64,000 nucleotides of DNA, taken from positions 2,294,001 to 2,358,000 of the forward strand of contig NZ_JAFBCU010000001.1 in the NCBI RefSeq assembly GCF_016907875.1, read 5' to 3'. A program made the position numbers and the translations under genes. This document shows positions 28,911 to 37,998 of the stretch, piece after piece. The notes under the pieces are model-generated. The model did not search any database. It had not been told where the DNA came from and saw nothing but the letters and a program-made list of their open reading frames with translations. This DNA is from Arthrobacter roseus. Its GTDB lineage: Bacteria > Actinomycetota > Actinomycetes > Actinomycetales > Micrococcaceae. Position 1 is the stretch's first letter. The number at the start of each line of letters is the position of its first letter.

Positions 28911-30258
28911 ACCGGGACCAAGACGGCTGAATGGCTCGTGGGGAACCGCCGTCATCACCGGGCTTGTCTGCCTGCTGGTGGGTACCGTTTCCGGCCGGCC
29001 CGACGTGGCCGTGCTCGCGGCACCCTTTATCCTGCTGGCCGTGGCCGGGCTCCAAAACCTTTCGCTGTCCACACGCATTGAACCCGAGATCAACAACGCC
29101 TCACCTGAGGGTCAGCAGGCACACGTCCACTTTCATTCACCCTGGTCCGGGACCATCGGCGTCGTGACTGTCGCCGTTCCCGGAACGCGTCCCACTGGAC
29201 TCCTGATCCCAGATTCGGCAAAGCCTCCCGTGGTCGTGGCAGACAGGCCGCTGTCCGGACGATCAACCATCCTGACGTACACCTACTCCGACCTCTGTCC
29301 CCTGGGGCTCACCACGCAGCAGCCACAGGCCGGAGTCCCCCTCACTCAGACTGTCCTGCCGCGCGTGTCACTGCTCGGATCCCTTCCGTTGCCCCCACGG
29401 CTTACGGGACGGACCGGCGCGCACACCTCGCGACTCCCCGGCACCGGCACCGAATTCAGGGGCCTGTACCCGTTCGCGCCGGGTGATGACCTGCGCCGAA
29501 TTGACTGGCGCGCCACGGCGAGACAAGCCGATGATCGTCATCAACTCATTGTTCGCGGCGCCCACGCCGAGTCCGAGGCCATCCTCACTCTAGTGGTGGA
29601 CACCGCTGCCGAGTACCCCATGGAAACCGACCACTGGTTCGGGGGAACGAGCGGTCCGCTGACAGAACCGTCGTCCCTCCACCTGGCACGGTCCGGGGCG
29701 ACTGCCGTGGCCGCCTCCTACCTCGCTCACGGTGACCGCGTAGGGCTCTCAGAGCTCTCCGGCCTGACGAAACCGCTGCGGGCGCTCGCCGGACGGCGTC
29801 AACTGGACCTCCTGAGGGCACGCCTGGCGCAGTACACAGCACGCCCCCGCAGCGAAAGAACAAAGCGCGAACAACAGATACCCTCCGCATCCCTGGTCAT
29901 CGTCTTCTCGCCCTTCATGGATGACGATCCGGCTGACCAGATGCTGCGGTGGCACCGCCTCGGCCATCGCGTTATCGGGATCGACACGCTGCCCCATTTG
30001 AGACACACCACCGCGGACCGGCACGAACAGACAGCCGTCAGACTGAGTCTGCTCCAACGCACCATCTCTATCCGGGAACTTCACCTCGCGGGCATAACTG
30101 TTCTCGGGAACAGGGGCGAAAACAGTTCTACCGGCGCCGTATCAGCTGACCCCGGCCCGGATTCGATACCCGGACAACTTGACCTGGTCACCGGCCTGGC
30201 CATGCTGCGAAAGAACATCGCGAAGGCCCACGGCTCAACAACGTGGAGGACCAGATGA
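28900..30258 (+). CDS. DUF58 domain-containing protein
   Basis: A 452-residue protein with two N-terminal membrane helices (about residues 13-31 and 34-52), a beta-rich middle region, and the DUF58 core: GTEFRGLYPFAPGDDLRRIDW at about 183-203, followed by a VWA-like domain with TLVVDTAAEYP near 226. DUF58 proteins are the regular partners of MoxR ATPases. Gene order and tight overlap with moxR support this here. The last codons overlap the next gene's ATG (ATGA). Function in this organism is unknown; substrate maturation at the cell envelope is inference. Confidence 0.88.
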   Translation: MAAEPGPRRLNGSWGTAVITGLVCLLVGTVSGRPDVAVLAAPFILLAVAGLQNLSLSTRIEPEINNASPEGQQAHVHFHSPWSGTIGVVTVAVPGTRPTGLLIPDSAKPPVVVADRPLSGRSTILTYTYSDLCPLGLTTQQPQAGVPLTQTVLPRVSLLGSLPLPPRLTGRTGAHTSRLPGTGTEFRGLYPFAPGDDLRRIDWRATARQADDRHQLIVRGAHAESEAILTLVVDTAAEYPMETDHWFGGTSGPLTEPSSLHLARSGATAVAASYLAHGDRVGLSELSGLTKPLRALAGRRQLDLLRARLAQYTARPRSERTKREQQIPSASLVIVFSPFMDDDPADQMLRWHRLGHRVIGIDTLPHLRHTTADRHEQTAVRLSLLQRTISIRELHLAGITVLGNRGENSSTGAVSADPGPDSIPGQLDLVTGLAMLRKNIAKAHGSTTWRTR

Positions 30259-30782
30259 ACACCCGCACAAGCCGAGAACCTCTCCCCCGGGCGCGGACCG
30301 AGACAAGCAGTGCCGTCAGCGATGTGACGCTCCGTATCAGCGCTTTCCTCCTCGCACTGATACTGGGGCTTCCCCTATGGCTTTCCACACCATGGGCGCT
30401 GGTCCCCGCTGCGGTTTTTGCGCTCGCCGTCTACTTCGCCGGCGCAGCGGCAACCTTGACGATGCTCCTGACCCTTGCTGTCAGTTACATGGTGGTAGTA
30501 CCGCCAGGATCGCCGGCGCTGTTCCTCTATGTGGCCGGTCTGCACACGCTTTTCCTTGCTATGGCCTTGCTGAGCGCCGTTCCGCACGGAACCGTGATAC
30601 CCGTCGAAGCGCTGAAGATCATGGCTGTCAAGAACATCCCCATACAAGCGCTGCCTCAGGCCCTCGCCGCCGTCGCGCTCCTGGCAGGACGTACGCAGGG
30701 TCCGGTCATCGTCGTCGCCCTCGGTGGTCTGGCACTGTGCGTCCTGGCGCTCTGGCTTGCCAGAGCATATGCGCGAAGGTAG
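30255..30782 (+). CDS. Hypothetical membrane protein ending the MoxR/DUF58 cluster
   Basis: I do not recognise a family. The 175-residue product has a short polar N-terminus and about five or six hydrophobic helices between residues 27 and 168, with little soluble sequence. The ATG at 30255 overlaps the DUF58 stop (ATGA) and has GGAGG upstream; a GTG start four codons earlier is less likely. No transglutaminase Cys-His-Asp residues or other enzyme motifs are visible. It may provide a membrane platform for the upstream proteins. Confidence 0.75.
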   Translation: MNTRTSREPLPRARTETSSAVSDVTLRISAFLLALILGLPLWLSTPWALVPAAVFALAVYFAGAAATLTMLLTLAVSYMVVVPPGSPALFLYVAGLHTLFLAMALLSAVPHGTVIPVEALKIMAVKNIPIQALPQALAAVALLAGRTQGPVIVVALGGLALCVLALWLARAYARR

Positions 30783-30827
30783 CCAAGCAACAACCGGACC
30801 AGAGCGGGCATTAGAATGGGAAGAATT

Positions 30828-33800
30828 ATGGCTGTGAAGATTACCTATCCGCCGGACCTGCCCGTGTCCGCGCGCAGGACCGACATCATGACGACGATTG
30901 CCTCGAACCAGGTCACCATCATCGCCGGAGAAACGGGCTCCGGAAAGACCACTCAGATTCCCAAAATGTGCCTGGAACTGGGGCTAGCGGATCACGGACT
31001 GATCGGTCACACGCAACCGCGACGGTTGGCTGCCCGCTCCGTTGCCGAACGTATTGCCTCCGAACTCGACGTCGAGCTCGGGCAAGAAGTTGGTTTCCAG
31101 GTCCGATTCACCGGCGAAACGGGGCCACAGACCAAGATCAAACTCATGACGGACGGCATACTACTGGCCGAAATTCGTCGCGACCCGCTCCTGAAGAAAT
31201 ACAGCACCCTCATCATCGATGAGGCCCACGAACGCAGTCTGAACATCGACTTCATCCTGGGCTACCTAAAACGCATCCTTCCCCGCCGGCCTGACCTAAA
31301 GGTCATCATCACGTCGGCGACCATCGATACCGAACGCTTCGCAGGCCATTTCGCTGCAGATGAGGCGTTGGCCCAGCCGGAACGTGCACCTGTCATCGAA
31401 GTCTCCGGACGCACCTACCCTGTGGACATCCGTTATCGCCCACTGAATCAGCTTCCAGGGCAGTCCGACGACGCGGACCAGGACGAACTCGAGGAGGACA
31501 GAGACCCGCTCGACGCCGTATGCGACGCCGTCCTCGAACTCGTGAAGGAGCCACCGGGCGACATATTGGTGTTCTTCTCCGGCGAGCGCGAAATCCGCGA
31601 CGCGGCTGATGCCCTTCGCCATCTGGTCCAGCACAACCGCCGTTTGGCCGGCACCGAAATTCTGCCACTTTTTGCCCGCCTTTCACTGGCTGAGCAGCAC
31701 AAGGTGTTCAGCCGCGGATCCACTCGCCGAATCGTGTTGGCAACGAACGTCGCGGAGACATCCCTGACAGTACCCGGGATCAAATATGTGATTGATACCG
31801 GAACCGCACGTATTTCGCGGTATTCGCACCGCACGAAGGTTCAGCGGTTGCCGATCGAGCGGGTTTCGCAGGCCTCAGCCAACCAGCGCTCCGGCCGATG
31901 CGGACGCGTCAGTGACGGCATCGCCATTCGTCTCTACTCCGAGGAGGACTTCGGAGCTCGCCGGGATTTCACGGACCCTGAAATCCTGCGAACCAACCTT
32001 GCTTCGGTCATCCTACAGATGACTGCCATGGGCGTTGCACAGGGCCCAAAGGATGTAGCGAACTTTCCGTTTGTGGAGCCGCCGGAGTCAAAGGCCATCA
32101 ACGACGGTGTGTCCCTGCTTCGTGAACTCGGTGCGCTGCAGAGCGACGGCAGCATCTCGACGGTGGGACGCCAGTTGTCCCAGCTGCCTGTGGACCCCCG
32201 GCTTGGGCGAATGATCGTGGAAGCGGACAAGCGCGGCTGCGTGCGTGAAGTCATGGTGCTCGCTGCTGCTCTGACCATTCAGGATCCCCGTGAGCGCCCG
32301 CAGAAGGACGACGGTTCCAGGCTTCAGCAGGCGACGGAAAAGCATAAACGCTTCGTCGATGAGAATTCTGACTTCACCGGTTTCCTCAATCTATGGAATT
32401 ACCTTCAGCAACAACAGAAAGACCTTTCGTCCACACAGTTCCGGAAAATGTGCCGCACTGACTTCCTGAACTACCTCCGTATCCGGGAGTGGCAGGACCT
32501 CTTCGCCCAGTTGAGACAGATCGCGAAACCTATGGGGATCACGCTGGAGCCAGGCCCAGTAGACCCCGTGGGTCGTGACCAGGCAGTTCACACGAGTCTG
32601 CTGGCGGGGCTGCTGAGCCATATTGGACTCTATGACCAGCGAAAACGCGAATACGCTGGGGCCCGTGGCACCCGGTTCGCCATTTTTCCCGGATCCTCTC
32701 TTTTCAAGAAGAGTCCCGACTGGGTCATGGCCGCTGAGCTCGTGGAGACCTCGCGGCTCTGGGCACGCGTTGCAGCAAAGTTTGACCCGTTGTGGGCAGA
32801 GGATATCGCGCCGCACCTGGTCAAGAGGAGTTATAGCGAGCCGCACTGGTCGCGTGCAACGGGCTCGGTGATGGCTTACGAAAAGGTGCTGCTGTACGGC
32901 GTACCCATTGTTGCCCAGCGCAGGATCAATTATGGGCGGATCGATCCGGAACTGAGCCGGGAAATGTTCATCCGCCATGCACTGGTGGAGGGAGATTGGA
33001 AGACACACCACAAGTTCTTTTCCCGCAACCGTTCTCTTCTAGAGGAAGTGGATGAGCTCGAAAGTCGGATGCGTCGCCGCGATCTGCGCGTGGATGACGA
33101 GGCGCTTTTCGACTTCTATGATCAGCGAATCGGGCAGAAAGTTGTTTCCGAACGCCACTTTGACCAATGGTGGAAGCAAGCCCGTCGCGATGATCCGAAT
33201 CTGCTTGACCTCACAACGGAGGCACTACTCAGCGAGCAGGCTGTCGGTCTCGACGAGGAGTCATTCCCGCGGACCTGGGAACAGACCGGGTTCAGCCTCC
33301 CCTTGAGTTACGAGTTCTCGCCGGCCGGCAACAGCCCTTCTGATGGCGTCACCGTCAGCGTCCCGGTCCTGTTCCTCAATCAGCTCGACGCCGAACCGTT
33401 TCGATGGCAGATCCCTGGGCTTCGCGCGGAGCTCATCACCGCTCTGATCAAGTCATTGCCGAAGCAGGTCCGAAAGAACTTTATTCCGGCCCCCGATGTG
33501 GCACGGACGGCGACGGCGATGCTCGAAACCGATTTCTCCCCCGGTGTGGACCCGCTGGAACCATCGTTGGAGCTGGTCCTACGCCGGCTGAAGGGCCACA
33601 TCATTCCTCCAGCGTCGTGGAACTGGGACTCCGTGCCGGTGCACTTGCGCATGTCTTTCCAGGTTGTCGATGACGAGGGTGGCGTTCTGGGCGAGAGCAT
33701 GGACCTAGCGGCCCTTCAGGATGAACTCGCACCGGCAACGCGCCGTGCGATAGCCGAGTCACTGGGCGCCACTCCTTCCACGGTCAGGAAAAGCTCGAGA

Positions 33801-34712
33801 CCGGGGCGGTCCTCTGGTAAGACGAAGGAACTCACACATACTCCCGGTGTTGCAGAGCAGACCGGTCTGACTTCCTGGCCGGGCCATACCATTGAAACGC
33901 AGGTGGAACGGCTCGTGGGCGGACACACCGTGACCGGCTACCCTGCGCTCGTGGACGAGGGGCAAGATGTTGCACTGCGGGTGTTTCAGACTGCGCAGGA
34001 GCAACAGACCGCCATGCGCGGAGGCGTCATCCGTTTACTGTCCCTGAAGGTGCCCTCGCCCGCCCGGTACGTCATGGATCATCTGAGCAACAAAGAGAAA
34101 CTGACGTTCAGCCAAAACCCCCACGGAAGCATTTCCTCACTCATCGACGACTGTACGCTGGCTGCCATCGACAAGATTGTCCCCCCATCACTGCCGTGGA
34201 CGGATGCCGATTTCGAGAAGTTGTACGAGCACGTACGTGCGGAACTCATTGATACTGTTTTCGTGATCACCAAGCTGGTGGAAGAATCTCTGTCCGTGGC
34301 CCGCGATGTGTCGCGAAGCATCAAGAGCTCCTCGAGCTTGTCCCTGATCACTGCCCTCAACGACGTGCAGAGCCAACTTGAGCAGCTGGTCTACCCCGGA
34401 TTCGTGGCCAGGACAGGCTACGCCCAGTTGAGTCAGCTGCCCCGATACCTTCGCGGCATGGAGAGGCGGCTTGAAAAGCTTCCCACCATGGTCGCTAGAG
34501 ACGCTCAGTCCATGGTCATCGTGCAGAAGCTCGAAGACGAGTACGACGACGCCGTGTCCGCCCTCAAGCCAGGTGGACGGACGCCCGTGTCACTCCTCAG
34601 CGTTCGGTGGATGATCGAAGAACTGCGTATCAGCTTCTTTGCCCAGGACCTGGGAACCGCCTACTCAGTGTCCGAAAAACGAATCCGGAATGCTCTGACC
34701 AGCGCACTGTGA
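30828..34712 (+). CDS. hrpA: ATP-dependent RNA helicase HrpA
   Basis: Large DEAH-box helicase of about 1294 residues, the usual length. Motif I AGETGSGKTTQIPK is near residue 33, DEAHERSLNIDF near 131, SATIDTERFAGHF near 163 and motif VI NQRSGRCGRVSDG near 350, followed by the HA2, OB-fold and DUF3418 regions. In E. coli HrpA acts on mRNA processing and on collided ribosomes. Two ATGs exist, at 30816 and 30828; the second has GGGAAG at a good distance. The gene is separated by about 45 bases from the membrane cluster and convergent with the HIT gene across 7 bases. Confidence 0.95.
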   Translation: MAVKITYPPDLPVSARRTDIMTTIASNQVTIIAGETGSGKTTQIPKMCLELGLADHGLIGHTQPRRLAARSVAERIASELDVELGQEVGFQVRFTGETGPQTKIKLMTDGILLAEIRRDPLLKKYSTLIIDEAHERSLNIDFILGYLKRILPRRPDLKVIITSATIDTERFAGHFAADEALAQPERAPVIEVSGRTYPVDIRYRPLNQLPGQSDDADQDELEEDRDPLDAVCDAVLELVKEPPGDILVFFSGEREIRDAADALRHLVQHNRRLAGTEILPLFARLSLAEQHKVFSRGSTRRIVLATNVAETSLTVPGIKYVIDTGTARISRYSHRTKVQRLPIERVSQASANQRSGRCGRVSDGIAIRLYSEEDFGARRDFTDPEILRTNLASVILQMTAMGVAQGPKDVANFPFVEPPESKAINDGVSLLRELGALQSDGSISTVGRQLSQLPVDPRLGRMIVEADKRGCVREVMVLAAALTIQDPRERPQKDDGSRLQQATEKHKRFVDENSDFTGFLNLWNYLQQQQKDLSSTQFRKMCRTDFLNYLRIREWQDLFAQLRQIAKPMGITLEPGPVDPVGRDQAVHTSLLAGLLSHIGLYDQRKREYAGARGTRFAIFPGSSLFKKSPDWVMAAELVETSRLWARVAAKFDPLWAEDIAPHLVKRSYSEPHWSRATGSVMAYEKVLLYGVPIVAQRRINYGRIDPELSREMFIRHALVEGDWKTHHKFFSRNRSLLEEVDELESRMRRRDLRVDDEALFDFYDQRIGQKVVSERHFDQWWKQARRDDPNLLDLTTEALLSEQAVGLDEESFPRTWEQTGFSLPLSYEFSPAGNSPSDGVTVSVPVLFLNQLDAEPFRWQIPGLRAELITALIKSLPKQVRKNFIPAPDVARTATAMLETDFSPGVDPLEPSLELVLRRLKGHIIPPASWNWDSVPVHLRMSFQVVDDEGGVLGESMDLAALQDELAPATRRAIAESLGATPSTVRKSSRPGRSSGKTKELTHTPGVAEQTGLTSWPGHTIETQVERLVGGHTVTGYPALVDEGQDVALRVFQTAQEQQTAMRGGVIRLLSLKVPSPARYVMDHLSNKEKLTFSQNPHGSISSLIDDCTLAAIDKIVPPSLPWTDADFEKLYEHVRAELIDTVFVITKLVEESLSVARDVSRSIKSSSSLSLITALNDVQSQLEQLVYPGFVARTGYAQLSQLPRYLRGMERRLEKLPTMVARDAQSMVIVQKLEDEYDDAVSALKPGGRTPVSLLSVRWMIEELRISFFAQDLGTAYSVSEKRIRNALTSAL

Positions 34713-34719
34713 CAGCGGG

Positions 34720-35145
34720 TTATTCGGGTACTGACTGCTCGTGACCGGCCTCCCGAAGACCTTTCCGAAGTGTCTCGGCTGCCTCGTCCATAGATTGTGG
34801 ATCGGGGTTCTGATCCACCCTCGTGAAGTCGAAGTCCACCATCGAATTGGCCGGAAAAACATGGAGATGGAGATGATCCACTTCAAAACCGGCAATGACG
34901 AGTCCCGCACGTTTAACGCCAAAGGAGCCCACCTGAACATTGCCGATGGCTTTCGCGACCTCCATCAGATGTTCCATGACCCCCGGGCCTGCGTCTGTCC
35001 ACGCGCTGATCTCATCGCGTGGAACCACCAGAGTGTGACCTGGTGCCAGTGGCGCGATGGTCAGAAACGCGACGACGTCGTCGTCTTTCCAGACAAAGCG
35101 GCCGGGGATCTCTCCATTAATGATCTGGGTGAAAAGAGTACTCAC
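34720..35145 (-). CDS. HIT family nucleotide-binding protein
   Basis: A 141-residue protein of the histidine-triad family, of the Hint/FHIT-like branch. It has the N-terminal INGEIPGRFVWKDDDVVAFL, the HTLVVPRDE strand near residue 38, and the catalytic VDHLHLHVFPA near 92-102 with His at alternating positions. HIT proteins hydrolyse nucleoside phosphoramidates or dinucleoside polyphosphates; the substrate here is unknown. The middle His residue of the triad is present, so activity is expected. It is followed upstream on the same strand by the sulfurtransferase gene (10 bases apart). Confidence 0.92.
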   Translation of the reverse strand: MSTLFTQIINGEIPGRFVWKDDDVVAFLTIAPLAPGHTLVVPRDEISAWTDAGPGVMEHLMEVAKAIGNVQVGSFGVKRAGLVIAGFEVDHLHLHVFPANSMVDFDFTRVDQNPDPQSMDEAAETLRKGLREAGHEQSVPE

Positions 35146-35154
35146 TCTTGCTCC

Positions 35155-36012
35155 TTAAGCGCTTCGCGAATAGGTCGTCGTCCCTGGAGAGGTTTCCACG
35201 GGTAGGTCCACTCTGGCGGACCACTGCGACCAAGATCCTGGGTATAGGGCGGCCTTGAATCCGGCGATTTCCAGAGCAGCAACCTCATGCGCAGCGGTGA
35301 CGCCTGAGCCGCAGTACACCGCAATGTCAGCACTCTCCGTCACGCCCAGTGCTTCAAAACGTCGTCGGAGCTCAGTGGCGGACCGGAACGTCTGGTTCGG
35401 TGCAAGATTCTCCGACGTCGGGGCAGAAACAGCGCCGGGTATGTGCCCCGCTCTGGCATCCACCGGCTCAACTTCACCCCGGTACCGTTCTGCAGCCCGA
35501 GCATCAAGGAGCACCCCGTCGCAGGCAAAATTCGGGACAGCGTCGATATCAGTTACGGACATAGCGCCGGCGCTGAGTGTCACTGTGCCCAGGCAATGCT
35601 GCTCTTCGCCACCCTCGGCAACCAGACCAGCATTCTGCCAAGCGGTCAGGCCGCCGTCGAGCAGGTAGACTTCAGTCAGGCCCGCATGACGCAGCAGCCA
35701 CCACAGGCGTGCGGCTGAAAGGCCCCCGCAATCGTCGTAGGCAACGACGACGTCGCCGTTGCTGATTCCCCACTGCCGTGCGGACTCTTCCAGCTCATCC
35801 AGGTTCGGCAATGGATGTCGCCCCTCAGTAGATGAGGGAGTCGAGGAAAGCTCGCCCGCCAGATCCACATAAACTGCACCGGGAATATGGGCTTCAACGT
35901 AGTGTTCGCGGCCGTGGGGGTCACCCAGGCTCCAGCGGACATCAAGTACAACGGTGTGCACGCCGGAGTTCATCCGGTCCTGCAGCGTCTGTACATCCAT
36001 GAGGGTCTTCAC
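35155..36012 (-). CDS. sseA: Sulfurtransferase (thiosulfate/3-mercaptopyruvate type)
   Basis: Two-rhodanese-domain protein of 285 residues. The N-terminal inactive domain has VVLDVRWSLGDPHGREHY near residue 20 and the C-terminal domain carries the active loop VYCGSGVTAAHEV near 235, where the Cys forms a persulfide. The CGSGVTA loop is the form of mercaptopyruvate sulfurtransferases rather than thiosulfate enzymes (usually CRxGxT/R), so the former is likelier. A longer frame exists upstream, but GTG at 36012 has AAGGAG six bases upstream. The likely partner HIT gene lies 10 bases downstream. Confidence 0.9.
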   Translation of the reverse strand: MKTLMDVQTLQDRMNSGVHTVVLDVRWSLGDPHGREHYVEAHIPGAVYVDLAGELSSTPSSTEGRHPLPNLDELEESARQWGISNGDVVVAYDDCGGLSAARLWWLLRHAGLTEVYLLDGGLTAWQNAGLVAEGGEEQHCLGTVTLSAGAMSVTDIDAVPNFACDGVLLDARAAERYRGEVEPVDARAGHIPGAVSAPTSENLAPNQTFRSATELRRRFEALGVTESADIAVYCGSGVTAAHEVAALEIAGFKAALYPGSWSQWSARVDLPVETSPGTTTYSRSA

Positions 36013-36158
36013 AGAATCTCCTTGTTGACTGTGACCGAATACACATTCGGTCTTTACCACGCAAGTCCACCACATCGCAACGCTGTGCGCCAACGCGCGT
36101 TCAGGAGTCCTCTAGGGTGCAGACGCAGTCTTGGCTGGAGCACTTGTAGGCTGAGTAA

Positions 36159-37253
36159 GTGAACAGCCTTAAAGACCTCACTGGCCGCCGCTGGGCCGCA
36201 GAGGCCATTCGACGGATTGAAACCGAAAACAACCGCTCCGCAGACACCCATCTGCATGCCGTTCCGTTGCCCGAGCACTGGGGCATCGAGTTGTTCCTCA
36301 AAGACGAATCAACGCATCGAACGGGCAGCCTGAAGCATCGACTGGCACGCTCGCTGTTCCTTTTTGGCCTGGTCAACGGTTGGATCTCTGCAGGCACCAC
36401 CATTGTTGAAGCATCCAGTGGCTCCACAGCTGTTTCTGAGGCCTACTTTGCTCAGCTTCTGGACCTGCCATTCGTCGCCGTCATGACCCGTACCACCAGC
36501 CCGGAGAAGATAGCCCTCATTGAGCAATTCGGCGGCTCGTGCCACTTCGTTGACCATGCCTCAGAGGTCTACGCCACAGCTGAGGAACTGGCGAAGAACA
36601 GCGGCGGACACTACATGGACCAATTCACCTACGCCGAACGGGCCACTGACTGGCGAGGCAACAACAACATTGCAGAATCCATTTTTGAGCAGTTGGCGTT
36701 GGAAGCGCATCCCATACCCGAGTGGGTCGTGGTCGGGGCAGGTACGGGCGGAACCAGCGCCACCATCGGCCGCTACCTGCGCTATCACCGCCACCACACG
36801 GCTCTCGCCGTCGTCGACCCTGAAAATTCCGCGTTCTACCCGGGGTGGGCTGACCGCTCCGCCACACCAATTGGGAAACCATCCCGGATTGAGGGAATTG
36901 GACGGCCGCGTCTGGAACCCAGTTTTGTGCCGGACGTCATCGACCACATGATCCAGGTACCCGATGCAGGATCCGTTGCCGCGATGCAGCACTTGCTGAC
37001 ACTGACCGGGTTTCGTGCCGGACCATCAACCGGGACCAACCTCTGGGGTGTGTGGCAACTCATTGCAGAAATGATCGCCGAGGGACGCCAGGGCAGCGTC
37101 GTATCCCTGATGTGCGACGACGGGGATCGCTACGCCTGCACGTACTACAACGACGAATGGCTCGCGTCTCAGAACCTGACGCCAGGGCCTTGCGCACGCG
37201 TCATCGAACAGTTCTTTGCAACGGGAACGTGGGACGACTCCGCGATTGCGTGA
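36159..37253 (+). CDS. PLP-dependent cysteine desulfhydrase-like protein (Cds1 type)
   Basis: A 364-residue fold-type II PLP enzyme. The cofactor lysine is in [15 protein letters not shown] near residue 53, substrate loop [15 protein letters not shown] at 86-100, and the glycine-rich phosphate loop [17 protein letters not shown] near 193. It resembles the mycobacterial Cds1 protein (Rv3684), which breaks cysteine to pyruvate, sulfide and ammonia, rather than CysK or CysM: the N-terminal and C-terminal ([17 protein letters not shown]) sequences are typical. The start is GTG at 36159 with a weak ribosome binding site. It is divergent from sseA, pointing to a shared sulfur-handling role, which is inference. 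Confidence 0.82.
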   Translation: MNSLKDLTGRRWAAEAIRRIETENNRSADTHLHAVPLPEHWGIELFLKDESTHRTGSLKHRLARSLFLFGLVNGWISAGTTIVEASSGSTAVSEAYFAQLLDLPFVAVMTRTTSPEKIALIEQFGGSCHFVDHASEVYATAEELAKNSGGHYMDQFTYAERATDWRGNNNIAESIFEQLALEAHPIPEWVVVGAGTGGTSATIGRYLRYHRHHTALAVVDPENSAFYPGWADRSATPIGKPSRIEGIGRPRLEPSFVPDVIDHMIQVPDAGSVAAMQHLLTLTGFRAGPSTGTNLWGVWQLIAEMIAEGRQGSVVSLMCDDGDRYACTYYNDEWLASQNLTPGPCARVIEQFFATGTWDDSAIA

Positions 37254-37256
37254 ACA

Positions 37257-37913
37257 TCACACGTTAACGTTTTCTCCGGCCGTCAGGCTTTCAAACGTTG
37301 TCCCATGGGCAGCGCTGATTGACCGCAAAAGGTTCTCCACGAGAGCTCTGCCCGCATCATTGAGCAATGCATCATGAATGGGATATGCCCTCTCCGGTCC
37401 AACGGCAATGACAAAGTCGATGACTTCGGCGGTCTTGGACCACGGAGCGTGCAGTGGTACCAGCAGCGTCTGGATGGCCGCGTTCTCGGGCACGATGAAG
37501 GAATCTCCGGGATGATACAGAGTTTCATCGATCACATAGCCCAGATTGGCCACCACCGGTATCCGCGGGTGGATCAATGCGTGCTGTCCGCCAACAGCAC
37601 GAACCTGAAAACCAACCAGTTCCGCAGACTGACCAGCGTCCAGATGGTGGATCCGAGATTCTATTCCGGGGGCTGCATCCGCAAGCCGAGCAGCGACGCC
37701 GCCTGGTGCGTAGAGCTCAAGAGCCGGGTTGCTGGCCATGAATGCCAGGACGGTCTCCTGATCAATATGATCTGGATGCTCATGAGTGACAAGTATTGCG
37801 TTTGCACCCTCGAGCGCCTCGGGGACCCGAGAGAGTGTGCCTGGATCAAGGACCAAAACGATTCCGTCCTTCTCCAGACGGACGCAGGAATGACCATGCT
37901 TTGTCATCAACAT
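37257..37913 (-). CDS. Metallo-beta-lactamase-fold hydrolase (UlaG-like)
   Basis: A 218-residue protein with MLMTKHGHSCVRLEKDG at the start and the metal-binding motif THEHPDHID near residue 46-54, the HxHxDH signature. A later His is in YHPGDSFIVPEN near 134 and IHDAL near 188, which can complete the binuclear site. This short form resembles UlaG-like hydrolases; the substrate is unknown. The open frame reaches far upstream to 38186, through the zur 5' region, but the family start and gene size fit ATG 37913 or the ATG two codons later. It is convergent with the Cds1-like gene with a 3-base gap. Confidence 0.85.
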   Translation of the reverse strand: MLMTKHGHSCVRLEKDGIVLVLDPGTLSRVPEALEGANAILVTHEHPDHIDQETVLAFMASNPALELYAPGGVAARLADAAPGIESRIHHLDAGQSAELVGFQVRAVGGQHALIHPRIPVVANLGYVIDETLYHPGDSFIVPENAAIQTLLVPLHAPWSKTAEVIDFVIAVGPERAYPIHDALLNDAGRALVENLLRSISAAHGTTFESLTAGENVNV

Positions 37914-37998
37914 GTTGCAAGCGTACTCCTGCCCGGGAAACGGCAAGTTCCGGCTGATAATCTGAGGTAACCCCCGATTCCCGCCCCAGGAGGCTCCC

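Noticed and set aside
30179-30814. 211-codon plus-strand frame across the DUF58/membrane-protein junction
   Set aside because: It overlaps two genes with clear membrane-helix patterns in another frame; its own product is Arg/Pro/Gly-rich noise.
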